Source: an uncultured Bacilli bacterium
Lineage (GTDB): Bacteria; Bacillota_I; Bacilli_A; RF39; UBA660
Length of the DNA: 39,807 bases
Reading direction: 5' to 3'
NCBI GenBank assembly: GCA_934148535.1
Contig: CAKPDF010000012.1
Span: forward strand, 1-39,807
The notes beneath the pieces were generated by a model. That model was not told the DNA's origin and made no database searches. It saw nothing but the letters and a program-made list of their open reading frames with translations. Position 1 is the stretch's first letter; each line of letters starts with the position of its first letter. The translations under genes and the position numbers were made by a program. Positions 17,295 to 24,904 of the stretch are shown piece by piece.

Positions 17295-18371
17295 ATGAAG
17301 AAATTTATACTTATAATAGCAGTAACATTAGTTGGTATATTAAAAGTAGAAGCAAGTGTCAGTTCAGCCTATGAATATGTACTAATGGATATGACAACAG
17401 GAAGAATATTAGCAGGTAAAAATTACAATACACCAAAATTAATCGCATCTATTACTAAAATAATGACTTCTACTATAGCAATAGAGTCTGGAAAATTAGA
17501 TGATATAGTAACAGTAGATGATACCATAAAAGAATCTTATGGATCAGGAATATATATAGAAGTAGGAGAGCAATTAACATTAAGAGATTTATTATATGGC
17601 TTAATGTTAAGAAGTGGTAATGATGCTGCTTTAATGATAGCAAAATATGTATCTGGAAGTGTCCCCAACTTTGTAGATAAGATGAATGAAAAAGCCAAAG
17701 AAATAGGCATGAATAATACAAATTTTGTAAATCCATCAGGACTAGATAACGAAGATGATGGAAATTATTCAACTGCATATGATATGGCTTTATTAACAAG
17801 ATACGCAATGAAATATGAAGAATATAGAAAAATAGTATCAACTAAAAGTTATAAACTAAAGACAAATAAAAAAGCCTATATTTGGAAAAATAAAAATAAA
17901 TTACTAAATACGGAATATATAACAGGAGGAAAAACTGGATATACAGAAAAAGCAAAAAGAACTCTAGTAACAACTGCATCTAAAAATAACATAGACCTAA
18001 TAGCAGTAACAATAAAAGATTCAGATGATTGGAATACCCATAAATCATTATATGAAAATGCTTTTAATGAATATTTATCATATAAAATATTAAATAAAAA
18101 TACATTTTCAGTAATTAAAGATACATATTATAATAATAACTTATACATAAAAAATAATGTTTATATCCCTCTAAAAAAAGAAGAAACAAATAAATTAGTC
18201 AGTCATATTAAACTAGAAAAAAAGAAAAAATATAAAAAAGGAGATGTTGTAGGAGTAGATGAAATATATTTAAATGATAATCTTATCTATACAGAAAATA
18301 TTTATGTAAAGAGTAAAAATATAAAAAATAAAAAAAGTATATTTACTAAAATAAAGGAAATATTCTCTTGA
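17295..18371 (+). CDS. dacB: D-alanyl-D-alanine carboxypeptidase, sporulation type
   Basis: A 358-residue penicillin-binding protein. ATG 17295 follows AGGTGA by 4 nt; the in-frame ATG at 17274 lacks a ribosome site and would spoil the signal peptide. Residues 1-21 are a signal peptide (FILIIAVTLVGILKVEASVS). The active-site triad is complete: SITK (SxxK), SGN and KTG. It removes the terminal D-Ala of stem peptides. The following spmA-spmB genes match the Bacillus dacB-spmAB operon that lowers cortex cross-linking for core dehydration, hence dacB rather than dacA or dacF. The C-terminus is basic and may act as a membrane anchor region. Confidence 0.88.
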   Translation: MKKFILIIAVTLVGILKVEASVSSAYEYVLMDMTTGRILAGKNYNTPKLIASITKIMTSTIAIESGKLDDIVTVDDTIKESYGSGIYIEVGEQLTLRDLLYGLMLRSGNDAALMIAKYVSGSVPNFVDKMNEKAKEIGMNNTNFVNPSGLDNEDDGNYSTAYDMALLTRYAMKYEEYRKIVSTKSYKLKTNKKAYIWKNKNKLLNTEYITGGKTGYTEKAKRTLVTTASKNNIDLIAVTIKDSDDWNTHKSLYENAFNEYLSYKILNKNTFSVIKDTYYNNNLYIKNNVYIPLKKEETNKLVSHIKLEKKKKYKKGDVVGVDEIYLNDNLIYTENIYVKSKNIKNKKSIFTKIKEIFS

Positions 18372-18955
18372 TTAATTACATATGGGGATTATTTCTATTA
18401 ATAGGAATAGTTTATAGTTTTTTTACTAATAATACTCTAAATATTAATCAAGAATTATTAACATCAGGCAGTAGTGCTATAGATATGATTATTAAATTAA
18501 TACCTCTAATGTGTTTATGGTTAGGAGTAATGAATATAGCAATTCATAGCGGATTATTAGATAAAATGGCTAAAAAAATATCAAAAGTAGTAAATATAAT
18601 ATTTCCAGAAATACAAGATAATGAAGCAATATCATTAATATCATCTAATATAATTATGAATATGTTAGGATTAGGAAATGCTGCAACTCCCTTTGGATTA
18701 AAATCTATGAAAAGAATGCAAGAATTAAATAATAAAAAAGATACTGCTACTAGAAGTATGATAACATTCTTAGTAATAAATACAGCCTCAGTAACAATAA
18801 TACCAACAACAGTAATAAGTTTAAGAATATTAAATTCTTCATCAAATCCAACAGAAATTCTTTCTGCTTCCTTAATATCATCTTTTTCTTCCTGTTTCAT
18901 AGGACTATTATTAGATAGATTATTTTATTTCATTTGGAGGAAAAAATATGATTAA
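18368..18955 (+). CDS. spmA: spore maturation protein A
   Basis: A 195-residue membrane protein with a nucleoside-recognition (Gate) domain: MCLWLGVMNIAIHSGLLD, NIIMNMLGLGNAATPFGLKS and FLVINTASVTIIPTTVISLR. It starts at TTG 18368, whose bases overlap the dacB TGA. SpmA and SpmB together are required for spore core dehydration and heat resistance; they probably form a channel in the developing spore. Confidence 0.93.
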   Translation: MINYIWGLFLLIGIVYSFFTNNTLNINQELLTSGSSAIDMIIKLIPLMCLWLGVMNIAIHSGLLDKMAKKISKVVNIIFPEIQDNEAISLISSNIIMNMLGLGNAATPFGLKSMKRMQELNNKKDTATRSMITFLVINTASVTIIPTTVISLRILNSSSNPTEILSASLISSFSSCFIGLLLDRLFYFIWRKKYD

Positions 18956-19460
18956 TTATTTAATTCCTACAATAGTATTATTAATAATAATTTATGGTTT
19001 ATATAAAAAAGTAAATATATATGAAGTATTTTTAAATGGAGTAGAAGAAGGCTTAAACCTAACCTTAAAAATTTTTCCTACAATATTTGCAATGATAATA
19101 TCTATAAATGTATTATTAAAAAGTAATATCATTACAGATTTAACCTCATTTTTATCTCCAACATTCTCTTATTTGCATTTTCCCAAAGAATTATTAACAC
19201 TATCTTTATTAAAACCAATTTCTGGTAGTTCTTCTTTAGTAGTATGTAATAGCATTTTAAAAACTAATGGCCCAGATAGTTTAATAGGCAGAATTGCCTC
19301 AGTAATTCAAGGAAGTACTGATACTACTATTTATATAATAAGTCTTTATTTTTCATCAGTTGGAATAAAAAAAACTAAGTATGCACTTTTAGTAGGATTA
19401 TTAACAGATTTAATATGTATAATAATATCTACTATAACAGTTAAAATTATATTTACATAA
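18948..19460 (+). CDS. spmB: spore maturation protein B
   Basis: A 170-residue membrane protein and partner of SpmA. Motifs are EGLNLTLKIFPTIFAMIIS, FPKELLTLSLLKPISGSSSL and IIQGSTDTTIYII-like DTTIYIISLYFSSVGIKKT. GGAGG lies before the ATG inside the spmA end, so translation is coupled by an 8-base overlap. Confidence 0.93.
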   Translation: MINYLIPTIVLLIIIYGLYKKVNIYEVFLNGVEEGLNLTLKIFPTIFAMIISINVLLKSNIITDLTSFLSPTFSYLHFPKELLTLSLLKPISGSSSLVVCNSILKTNGPDSLIGRIASVIQGSTDTTIYIISLYFSSVGIKKTKYALLVGLLTDLICIIISTITVKIIFT

Positions 19461-19483
19461 AAAAAACGCTTCACGCGTTTTTT
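19461..19483. terminator. bidirectional terminator
   Basis: AAAAAACGC / GCGTTTTTT around TTCAC works in both directions. It ends spmB on the plus strand and the small ORF at 19484-19612 on the minus strand. Confidence 0.85.
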
Positions 19484-19612
19484 CTAATTAAGAGTGTTTT
19501 TACAAGAATTATTTTCATTCATGTTAATAGAGCTATCGTTCATACTTTTAGAACCACTCATATTGTTGTTGCATTTTGAATTCTTGTTTTTAGAATTTTT
19601 TTTCTTTCCCAT
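19484..19612 (-). CDS. small Asn/Ser/Lys-rich protein, 42 residues
   Basis: A short minus-strand ORF beginning MGKKKNSKNKNSKCNNNM and ending at TAG 19484, immediately inside the bidirectional terminator it shares with spmB. GGGTG lies about 7 nt before the ATG (weak to moderate site). Composition is 12 Asn, 8 Ser and 8 Lys in 42 residues with two Cys. The position between spore genes and the small, hydrophilic, disordered nature make a spore-associated small protein plausible, but no known SASP family motif was recognised. The tight terminator fit is the best argument that it is real. Confidence 0.55.
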   Translation of the reverse strand: MGKKKNSKNKNSKCNNNMSGSKSMNDSSINMNENNSCKNTLN

Positions 19613-19770
19613 TTTAATCACCCACTATTAATATCTACTATTAAAATATTTTTATTCAAAATATAAAAAATACATCCTGGTAGTTTTTTACTAACAAAAA
19701 AAATTAAAAAATTTGCATAATATAAATAAGAATCATTTAAAAAACATATAATTACTAGGAGGTTTTTTAA

Positions 19771-20361
19771 ATGAATAAAACTATATCACTAATATCTTTA
19801 ATATTATGTGAAGAAAATATAAATATATTAGAAAAAGATAAAATTTTATCTTATTTATCTAATAATACATCTTATAGAGTTAATCTAGATGGAAATAGAT
19901 TATTATCTATAAATACATCTAATCAAAAATTTATATACATACCTTGTGATAATTTATTAATAAAAGAAAATGATAATGGTATACATATTATATATTTTAA
20001 TAACGATAATAGCATGATTTTATTAAATCTAGATTATAATAATAAAAAATATAAATTATATAATATATCTAAAAAGAATGAAACATACTTTGTTGTAGAT
20101 AAAGATAAAATGCTATTATTTAAAAAAAACGAAAAAACAAAGCAAAGACAACTATATCTAAGGAATAGTTATAAAGATGAAGATTTTATCTTATTAGAAA
20201 GATTAATATCATCTACAATAAATAAAAATAATTTAGAAAATAAAGTATTATCTTATATAGAAACTATAAATCCTAGATTAAAAGAAGAGATATCTGAGAT
20301 AATAAAATATACTGAAAATTATTCTGAAAATAATGGAAAATCATTTACAAAATTAAAATAA
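19771..20361 (+). CDS. hypothetical protein
   Basis: A 196-residue protein with AGGAGG before the ATG. The first 14 residues are mildly hydrophobic but followed by a Cys-Glu-Glu, not a convincing signal peptide. The middle (residues 40-130) alternates short beta-like strands, with LLIKENDNGIHIIYFNNDNS; the C-terminal third is helical and charged. No family recognised. It ends 36 bases before the surface-protein gene at 20397, whose own promoter lies partly inside its 3' end. The 19613-19770 gap upstream holds only AT-rich DNA and the start of the minus-strand gene. Confidence 0.65.
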   Translation: MNKTISLISLILCEENINILEKDKILSYLSNNTSYRVNLDGNRLLSINTSNQKFIYIPCDNLLIKENDNGIHIIYFNNDNSMILLNLDYNNKKYKLYNISKKNETYFVVDKDKMLLFKKNEKTKQRQLYLRNSYKDEDFILLERLISSTINKNNLENKVLSYIETINPRLKEEISEIIKYTENYSENNGKSFTKLK

Positions 20362-20373
20362 ATGTGATATACT
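20344..20373 (+). promoter_or_regulatory. promoter of the second SipW-type surface locus
   Basis: TTTACA (20344-20349), 18 nt, TATACT (20368-20373) with a TGn extension. The -35 overlaps the last codons of the upstream gene. Confidence 0.6.
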
Positions 20374-20385
20374 CTATATAGAGTA
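20370..20385. promoter_or_regulatory. 16-bp perfect palindrome, candidate operator
   Basis: TACTCTATATAGAGTA overlaps the -10 element and runs to the first base of the AGGTGA ribosome site. A dimeric repressor bound here would block the promoter; as RNA it could also hide the ribosome site. Confidence 0.6.
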
Positions 20386-20396
20386 GGTGAGATAAG

Positions 20397-21038
20397 ATGA
20401 ATAATAAAAAAGAAAATAATAGCGACTTAAAGAAAATAATGTATCTTGTAGTAGGAATATTAGTATTTTTTGTTGTAGTAATAGGGGCAACATTTGCATA
20501 TTATACTTTTGCTGTTTCTAATAATACTACAGTAAAAGGAGATGCTGGAAAGGTAAATTTAAATTTGACTGTAACTAAGGCATTACCTAATAATAGTGGA
20601 ACTGACGATATATTAATAACGCCTTTTAATGAACTTGCTAGTAATCTAAATGCAAAGTGTGCAAGTGAGGAATATGCTACTTGTCAATTATATAAAATAA
20701 CTTTACAAAATAATTCTACAGGAGTAAATACAAAAGTTAAAGGTAGTGTATCATTTAATAATACCACAGCACCTAATTTATCTTGGGTATATCTAGATAC
20801 ATATGATTCTTCTAAAACATATGCTACAAGCGATTTAGGTACTATGAATACTGCTAGTAGTGAATTTGCAACATTTAAAACTGATGTACTAATCAATAGT
20901 GGAAATAGTAGAGATTTCTACTTACTAGTATGGGTAAATGAAAGTGAAGAAGAACAAACAGATGAAGGTTCTTATAGTGGTACTATCAAATTTGAAGATA
21001 GTAATGGAAATGGAGTAACATCTACATTTATAAACTAA
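20397..21038 (+). CDS. exported protein with SipW-type signal segment (CalY/TasA-like)
   Basis: A 213-residue protein with a 14-residue charged head, a hydrophobic segment at 15-38 ending GATFAYYTF, and an acidic Ser/Thr/Asn-rich mature part. CASEEYATCQLYKITLQNNS and FYLLVWVNESEEEQ match the corresponding parts of the 518-residue protein downstream (CIDSKDNLSCQVYKITLTN, WYIGVWISEIDADQ), so the two are paralogous over the N-terminal domain. AGGTGA precedes the ATG. It probably is the constant partner of the variable protein at 21193; export by the SipW-type enzyme encoded at 11297 is inferred from the signal motif, as no local peptidase exists. Confidence 0.78.
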   Translation: MNNKKENNSDLKKIMYLVVGILVFFVVVIGATFAYYTFAVSNNTTVKGDAGKVNLNLTVTKALPNNSGTDDILITPFNELASNLNAKCASEEYATCQLYKITLQNNSTGVNTKVKGSVSFNNTTAPNLSWVYLDTYDSSKTYATSDLGTMNTASSEFATFKTDVLINSGNSRDFYLLVWVNESEEEQTDEGSYSGTIKFEDSNGNGVTSTFIN

Positions 21039-21058
21039 TAATAAAGGAAGTGTTATTT

Positions 21059-21196
21059 ATGACAACTAATCAAACAATTGTTCGTATTGGGGGGGGGGTC
21101 AAATCTAGTTTAATAGATATAAATCCCTATAATATAAGTAATATAGATTTAGAGAAAACTAAATCTTTTTATCGTGAGGAAGTGAAATACTTATGA
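21059..21196 (+). CDS. 45-residue leader ORF with G10 tract, putative phase-variable switch
   Basis: ATG 21059 is preceded by AAAGGAAG. The ORF runs MTTNQTIVRIGGGVKSSLID and on to a TGA at 21194-21196 that overlaps the next gene's ATG as ATGA. Codons 11-14 are made of ten consecutive G followed by TC. With nine G the frame stops at a TAA within five codons after the tract; with eleven G it stops at a TAG within three. Only the present length (modulo 3) leaves the ORF open to the coupling site. The downstream gene also has its own GAGGAAG, so coupling may modulate rather than fully control it. The peptide itself has no known relatives to me. Confidence 0.6.
   Translation: MTTNQTIVRIGGGVKSSLIDINPYNISNIDLEKTKSFYREEVKYL
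21089..21098 (+). repeat. G10 homopolymer tract
   Basis: Ten consecutive G inside an AT-rich coding leader. It is the only such G or C run seen in the window. Long G tracts are typical sites of slipped-strand mispairing. Confidence 0.95.
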
Positions 21197-22749
21197 AAAA
21201 GATTAGTTTAAGAATGACAATAATTATAGGTATTATAGTTTTTATATTAACTATGGGAGCAACATATGCATATTTAAGTTATAGTGTTACTAATGATGTA
21301 GCAATTAAAGGTAATATTGTTAATATTAATGCTACATTAAATGTAGAATTAGTAAGTGGAACAAATACTAATATGGTACCTATGATGGATAATGCTTTAA
21401 ATAATGCAATAAATGGTGTTGGTGGTACTAATAAATGTATAGATAGTAAAGATAATTTATCTTGTCAAGTGTATAAGATTACTTTAACCAATCAAGGTTC
21501 TACTTTAAAGAATTTAAAGGGTACTATAGAACTATATGCAAAAAATGGAGGAGTTTATAATAATTTAAAATGGCAAGAATTATCAACTTCTACTTCTGTT
21601 AAAGATGGTAGTAGTGCTAATGGTATGGCTAAATCTACTTTAGTATCTGGTTTAACTGTTAAAACTAAGGAGACTAAAACTTGGTATATAGGGGTATGGA
21701 TAAGTGAAATAGATGCAGATCAAAGAAATACTGATAAAGGTAGATTTGGAGGTACTGTTACTTTTGAAGTAAGTGATGATAGTGCAGTAAAATATATTAC
21801 TAATAAATATAATAATGGTACTAAAACTCAAGTCACTACAGCAGGAGGAGAAGAAATAACTCAAGTAGTAAGTGAAGGATTAATGCAAGACTCTTTTGGT
21901 AATATTAGATATTATGGAGCAAATCCTAATAATTATGTAACATTTAATGAAGAAGATGCTGGTTGGAGAATAATAGGTGTATTTGATACGGAAGATGAAA
22001 ATGGAAATGTATCAAAAAGAATAAAATTAATAAGAGCAACATCTATTGGTAACTATTCTTGGGATAATAAAAATACATCAACTGGAGCAGAATCAGCATA
22101 TGGTAAAAATGAATGGACTACAGCAAGAGTAATGAAATTATTAAATCCTAGTACTGTTTATACAACTGACTCAAATGATAATGGAAACGGACAAAGCCTA
22201 TACTGGAATAAGACAAGTGGAACTTGTTTCTCTGGTCAAAATAATGCCACAACATCGTGTGATTTTACATCTACTGGTCTAACTTCACAAGCTCAATCTC
22301 AAATAGATAAAGTAAAGTATTATTTAGGAGGCACTTCTTCATATCAAGGATTATATGCAGATGACTATTATAACTTTGAAAGAGGAACGACAGTATATTC
22401 AGGACGTCAAACGACATGGCCTGGATATATAGGAATAATGTATCCCTCAGATTATGCTTATGCGACAGATTTAAGTGTATGTACAAAAGATGGATATAAT
22501 TATGATATAGATAAAACAAACTGTGGAGGGAAAGACTGGCTATTTAATAGCAGTAGCACCTGGTTAATTTCCCCTTATTCCGGCAATTCCTATTTTGCGT
22601 TCTACGTGATTTCGTCCGGCCTCGTCCACGGCAACCGCAACGTCTACGACTCCAACGGGGTGCGCCCAGTCGCATATCTCAAATCAAGTACACAAATAGT
22701 TAATGAAACAGGAACAGGAACACAATCTGATCCATACATAATTGGCTAG
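21193..22749 (+). CDS. exported variable surface protein with lectin-like C-terminus, probable DGR target
   Basis: A 518-residue protein. Signal/membrane segment at about 7-27 ends GATYAYLSY, the SipW-substrate pattern. Residues about 30-200 form a CalY/TasA-like domain paralogous to the 20397 protein. Residues about 225-518 contain VTFNEEDAGWRIIGVF, several Cys, KDWLFNSSSTWLISPYS and GVRPVAYLKSS, the layout of the C-type-lectin-like or formylglycine-enzyme-like modules used as targets of diversity-generating retroelements. Codons 460-496 are GC-rich and mostly NNC, unlike the rest. ATGA coupling to the G10 leader and a terminator 26 bases after the stop make this the last gene of the locus. 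Likely role: cell-surface ligand binding; the ligand is unknown. Confidence 0.78.
   Translation: MKKISLRMTIIIGIIVFILTMGATYAYLSYSVTNDVAIKGNIVNINATLNVELVSGTNTNMVPMMDNALNNAINGVGGTNKCIDSKDNLSCQVYKITLTNQGSTLKNLKGTIELYAKNGGVYNNLKWQELSTSTSVKDGSSANGMAKSTLVSGLTVKTKETKTWYIGVWISEIDADQRNTDKGRFGGTVTFEVSDDSAVKYITNKYNNGTKTQVTTAGGEEITQVVSEGLMQDSFGNIRYYGANPNNYVTFNEEDAGWRIIGVFDTEDENGNVSKRIKLIRATSIGNYSWDNKNTSTGAESAYGKNEWTTARVMKLLNPSTVYTTDSNDNGNGQSLYWNKTSGTCFSGQNNATTSCDFTSTGLTSQAQSQIDKVKYYLGGTSSYQGLYADDYYNFERGTTVYSGRQTTWPGYIGIMYPSDYAYATDLSVCTKDGYNYDIDKTNCGGKDWLFNSSSTWLISPYSGNSYFAFYVISSGLVHGNRNVYDSNGVRPVAYLKSSTQIVNETGTGTQSDPYIIG
22570..22680 (+). other. GC-rich codon island, candidate DGR variable region
   Basis: Of 37 codons here 28 end in C or G; from 22597 to 22665 it is 22 of 23. 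NNC codons such as TTC, TAC, CTC, GTC, CAC, GGC, AAC, CGC, GAC and TCC dominate, which is what adenine mutagenesis of AAC codons in a template repeat produces. The conserved end GGGGTGCGCCC encodes GVRP. The flanks return abruptly to A/T-ending codons. No template repeat or reverse transcriptase gene was found in the window. Confidence 0.65.
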
Positions 22750-22774
22750 ATGTTATTTCTATAACAAAAATATT

Positions 22775-22809
22775 AAGTTACTTAGAAGTTATTTTAAGTA
22801 ACTTTTTTT
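22775..22809 (+). terminator. terminator of the variable surface locus
   Basis: AAGTTACTTA / TAAGTAACTT, a perfect 10-bp stem with a 10-nt loop, followed by a T run. Confidence 0.85.
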
Positions 22810-22912
22810 CATTTTCTGTAATTTTCTTCCAAAATTAAAAGGGTTTTTACCTTTTCACGTAGAATAATAATATTAGAGGAGGTAGAAAACACTCCAGAAA
22901 GAAGGTGAAAAA

Positions 22913-23833
22913 GTGGAAATAGTTAAAGATATTTATAAGAAGGTTAAAATGATTAGAAATGAAAATTTTATCTCTTTATTTTTAGATAATCCAGACTTTT
23001 TAGATTTTTGTATAAAGACTATTTGTAAAGTTGTAGATTTAGAAGTTAATTATAATTATTTAAATTTAAAACCTAATTCTATATCTATAGGTAATGGTAA
23101 AGAAAAATTTAAACAAACTGATTTAATTGCTAAAGGTAATAAATACGTATTTAATATAGAAGCAAATATGTATCCTAATGAAACTACTATTAAGAAAAAT
23201 ACTAGTTATCTAATGGAAATGTATTCTAAAAGTACAAAAAGAGGAATGAAATATAATTCTAAAAAAATTTTCATACAAATTAATTTTGATAATGGTAACA
23301 ATAATAAATTTGGTGATTTATCTAAGGCATCAATAATAAATAGAAATGATTACTTAGTTGTAAAAAACTTTCATTTAATTTACTTAGATATTGCTAAATG
23401 TTATCAAAAGTTTTATAATTTAGTTAATGAAGGCAAAGTAAGTGAGATAGATGACTATATCAGAATTGGAGCATTTTTCTATAATGATGATGTAAACGAA
23501 TTAGATACTATTCTAGGTAATATGTTAGACATTGAACTTAAAAAAAGAGTAATTGGAAAGGTAAGGGAAATGTATACTATGAATGATGATTACACATTAA
23601 CTAAAGAAGCAGCAGATCAATATGGCGAATTTTTATATTATGGTTGGAAGGAAGAGTTTACCGAAGAAGGAAAAAGAATAGGAAGAAAAGAGGGAAGAAT
23701 TGCTGGAATAAAAGAAAATGTCCTAAAGATGATTAAAGGAATGCTAAAAAAAGATATATCATATCAAGATATAAGTGATATTTCCGGTGAGACTGTAGAA
23801 GAAATAAAAGAAATAGAAAAATCTATGAAGTAG
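22913..23833 (+). CDS. Rpn-family PD-(D/E)XK nuclease (recombination-promoting nuclease/transposase-like)
   Basis: A 306-residue protein starting at GTG 22913 after AAGGTGA. The N-terminal nuclease core has KFKQTDLIAKGNKYVFNIEAN (Asp and Glu of the PD-(D/E)XK fold), followed by a helical region with YLMEMYSK and the family's C-terminal repeats EEGKRIGRKEGRIAGIKE and a helix-turn-helix-like DISYQDISDISG segment. Members of this family are abundant, multicopy, and in Escherichia coli RpnA promotes recombination as a DNA endonuclease. It lies directly after the variable surface locus. No inverted repeats flanking it were found. Confidence 0.82.
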   Translation: MEIVKDIYKKVKMIRNENFISLFLDNPDFLDFCIKTICKVVDLEVNYNYLNLKPNSISIGNGKEKFKQTDLIAKGNKYVFNIEANMYPNETTIKKNTSYLMEMYSKSTKRGMKYNSKKIFIQINFDNGNNNKFGDLSKASIINRNDYLVVKNFHLIYLDIAKCYQKFYNLVNEGKVSEIDDYIRIGAFFYNDDVNELDTILGNMLDIELKKRVIGKVREMYTMNDDYTLTKEAADQYGEFLYYGWKEEFTEEGKRIGRKEGRIAGIKENVLKMIKGMLKKDISYQDISDISGETVEEIKEIEKSMK

Positions 23834-24007
23834 TAAATCTATTTCTTTTATTTTATAAATACTAATAACGACCTTTAAGTTTACAGACATAATTAAGATG
23901 CAACTATTAAAAAATTAAATAATTTTTATTTAATACTAGAAATAATTATAAATATATAGTAAAATACTAAGTGATATTTATAACAAAGGCAAAAGAAAGG
24001 AGAAAAT

Positions 24008-24904
24008 ATGCCTAACATCATCTTAGAATGTAAAAACTTATATAAAGAAATAAATGATAAAGAAATATTAACGAATATAAATTTAAAATTAGAAGAAAAA
24101 GATATATTAGGTTTAATAGGTCCTAATGGCTCTGGAAAGACAACCACTATTAAGACAATATTATCACTACAAAAAATAACAAAAGGAGAAATATTTATAG
24201 ATAATCATAATATTAAAACTGATTATAAAAATGCAATTTCTCAAGTAGGTGCTATAATAGAAAATCCAGATTTATATACATATCTTACTGGATTAGAAAA
24301 TTTATTAATTCCTGCTACTATATATAATATAAGTAAAGAAAGAATAAAAGAAGTAATAAACTTAGTAGGTTTATCTCAAAGAATAAATGATAAAGTATCA
24401 AAATATTCACTAGGTATGAAACAAAGACTAGGTATAGCCCAAGCAATAATACACAAGCCCAAACTACTAATATTAGATGAACCAACTAATGGATTGGATC
24501 CAGAAGGAATAAAAGAATTGCGAAGTCTATTATTAAAATTAAAAGAACAAGAAAATATGACAATATTAATATCTAGTCATAATCTCAAAGAATTAGAAAC
24601 AGTATGCAATAAAATAGCAATAATAAAACAGGGTAAAATATTATCAATAAATGATATAAATATTTTAACTAAAAAAAATAATAATTACATATTTGAATTA
24701 GATACAATAAAAATAAATGATATTTTAGATAATTATAAAATAATAAATAATAATATGATTGAATTATCAATAGAAAAAGATGATATACCTAAAATAGTAA
24801 GAAAATTAACTGATAATAATATTAAAATATATACGATAAAAGAAAAAAGCCTAACCTTAGAAGAAGCCTATTTATTAAAAACAGAAGGTAATGCTATTGA
24901 ATAA
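24008..24904 (+). CDS. ABC transporter ATP-binding protein (BcrA-like)
   Basis: A 298-residue ATPase with Walker A GPNGSGKTT, the Q-loop region, signature YSLGMKQRLGIAQA and Walker B LLILDEPTNGLDPEG, then the H-loop SSHN. The C-terminal ~70 residues are the extension typical of drug or bacitracin exporters. It overlaps the permease gene by 14 bases. With the permease it should export a peptide or lipid-linked compound, or protect against a cell-wall antibiotic. Confidence 0.9.
   Translation: MPNIILECKNLYKEINDKEILTNINLKLEEKDILGLIGPNGSGKTTTIKTILSLQKITKGEIFIDNHNIKTDYKNAISQVGAIIENPDLYTYLTGLENLLIPATIYNISKERIKEVINLVGLSQRINDKVSKYSLGMKQRLGIAQAIIHKPKLLILDEPTNGLDPEGIKELRSLLLKLKEQENMTILISSHNLKELETVCNKIAIIKQGKILSINDINILTKKNNNYIFELDTIKINDILDNYKIINNNMIELSIEKDDIPKIVRKLTDNNIKIYTIKEKSLTLEEAYLLKTEGNAIE

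Noticed and set aside
18360..18371. TGA read as tryptophan (mollicute code)
   Set aside because: dacB, yqeH-like neighbours and others use stops normally, and the dacB TGA overlaps the spmA start exactly as expected for a real stop.
21089..21098. G10 tract as pure sequencing error
   Set aside because: Cannot be excluded, but the tract lies in a leader with a ribosome site, and this exact length is the one that keeps the frame open to an ATGA overlap.
22570..22680. GC-rich island as recent foreign DNA or a miscalled assembly join
   Set aside because: The reading frame and the GVRPVAYLK family motif run through it without a break, so it is coding and in context. Transfer of only 110 bp with NNC periodicity is less likely than DGR origin.
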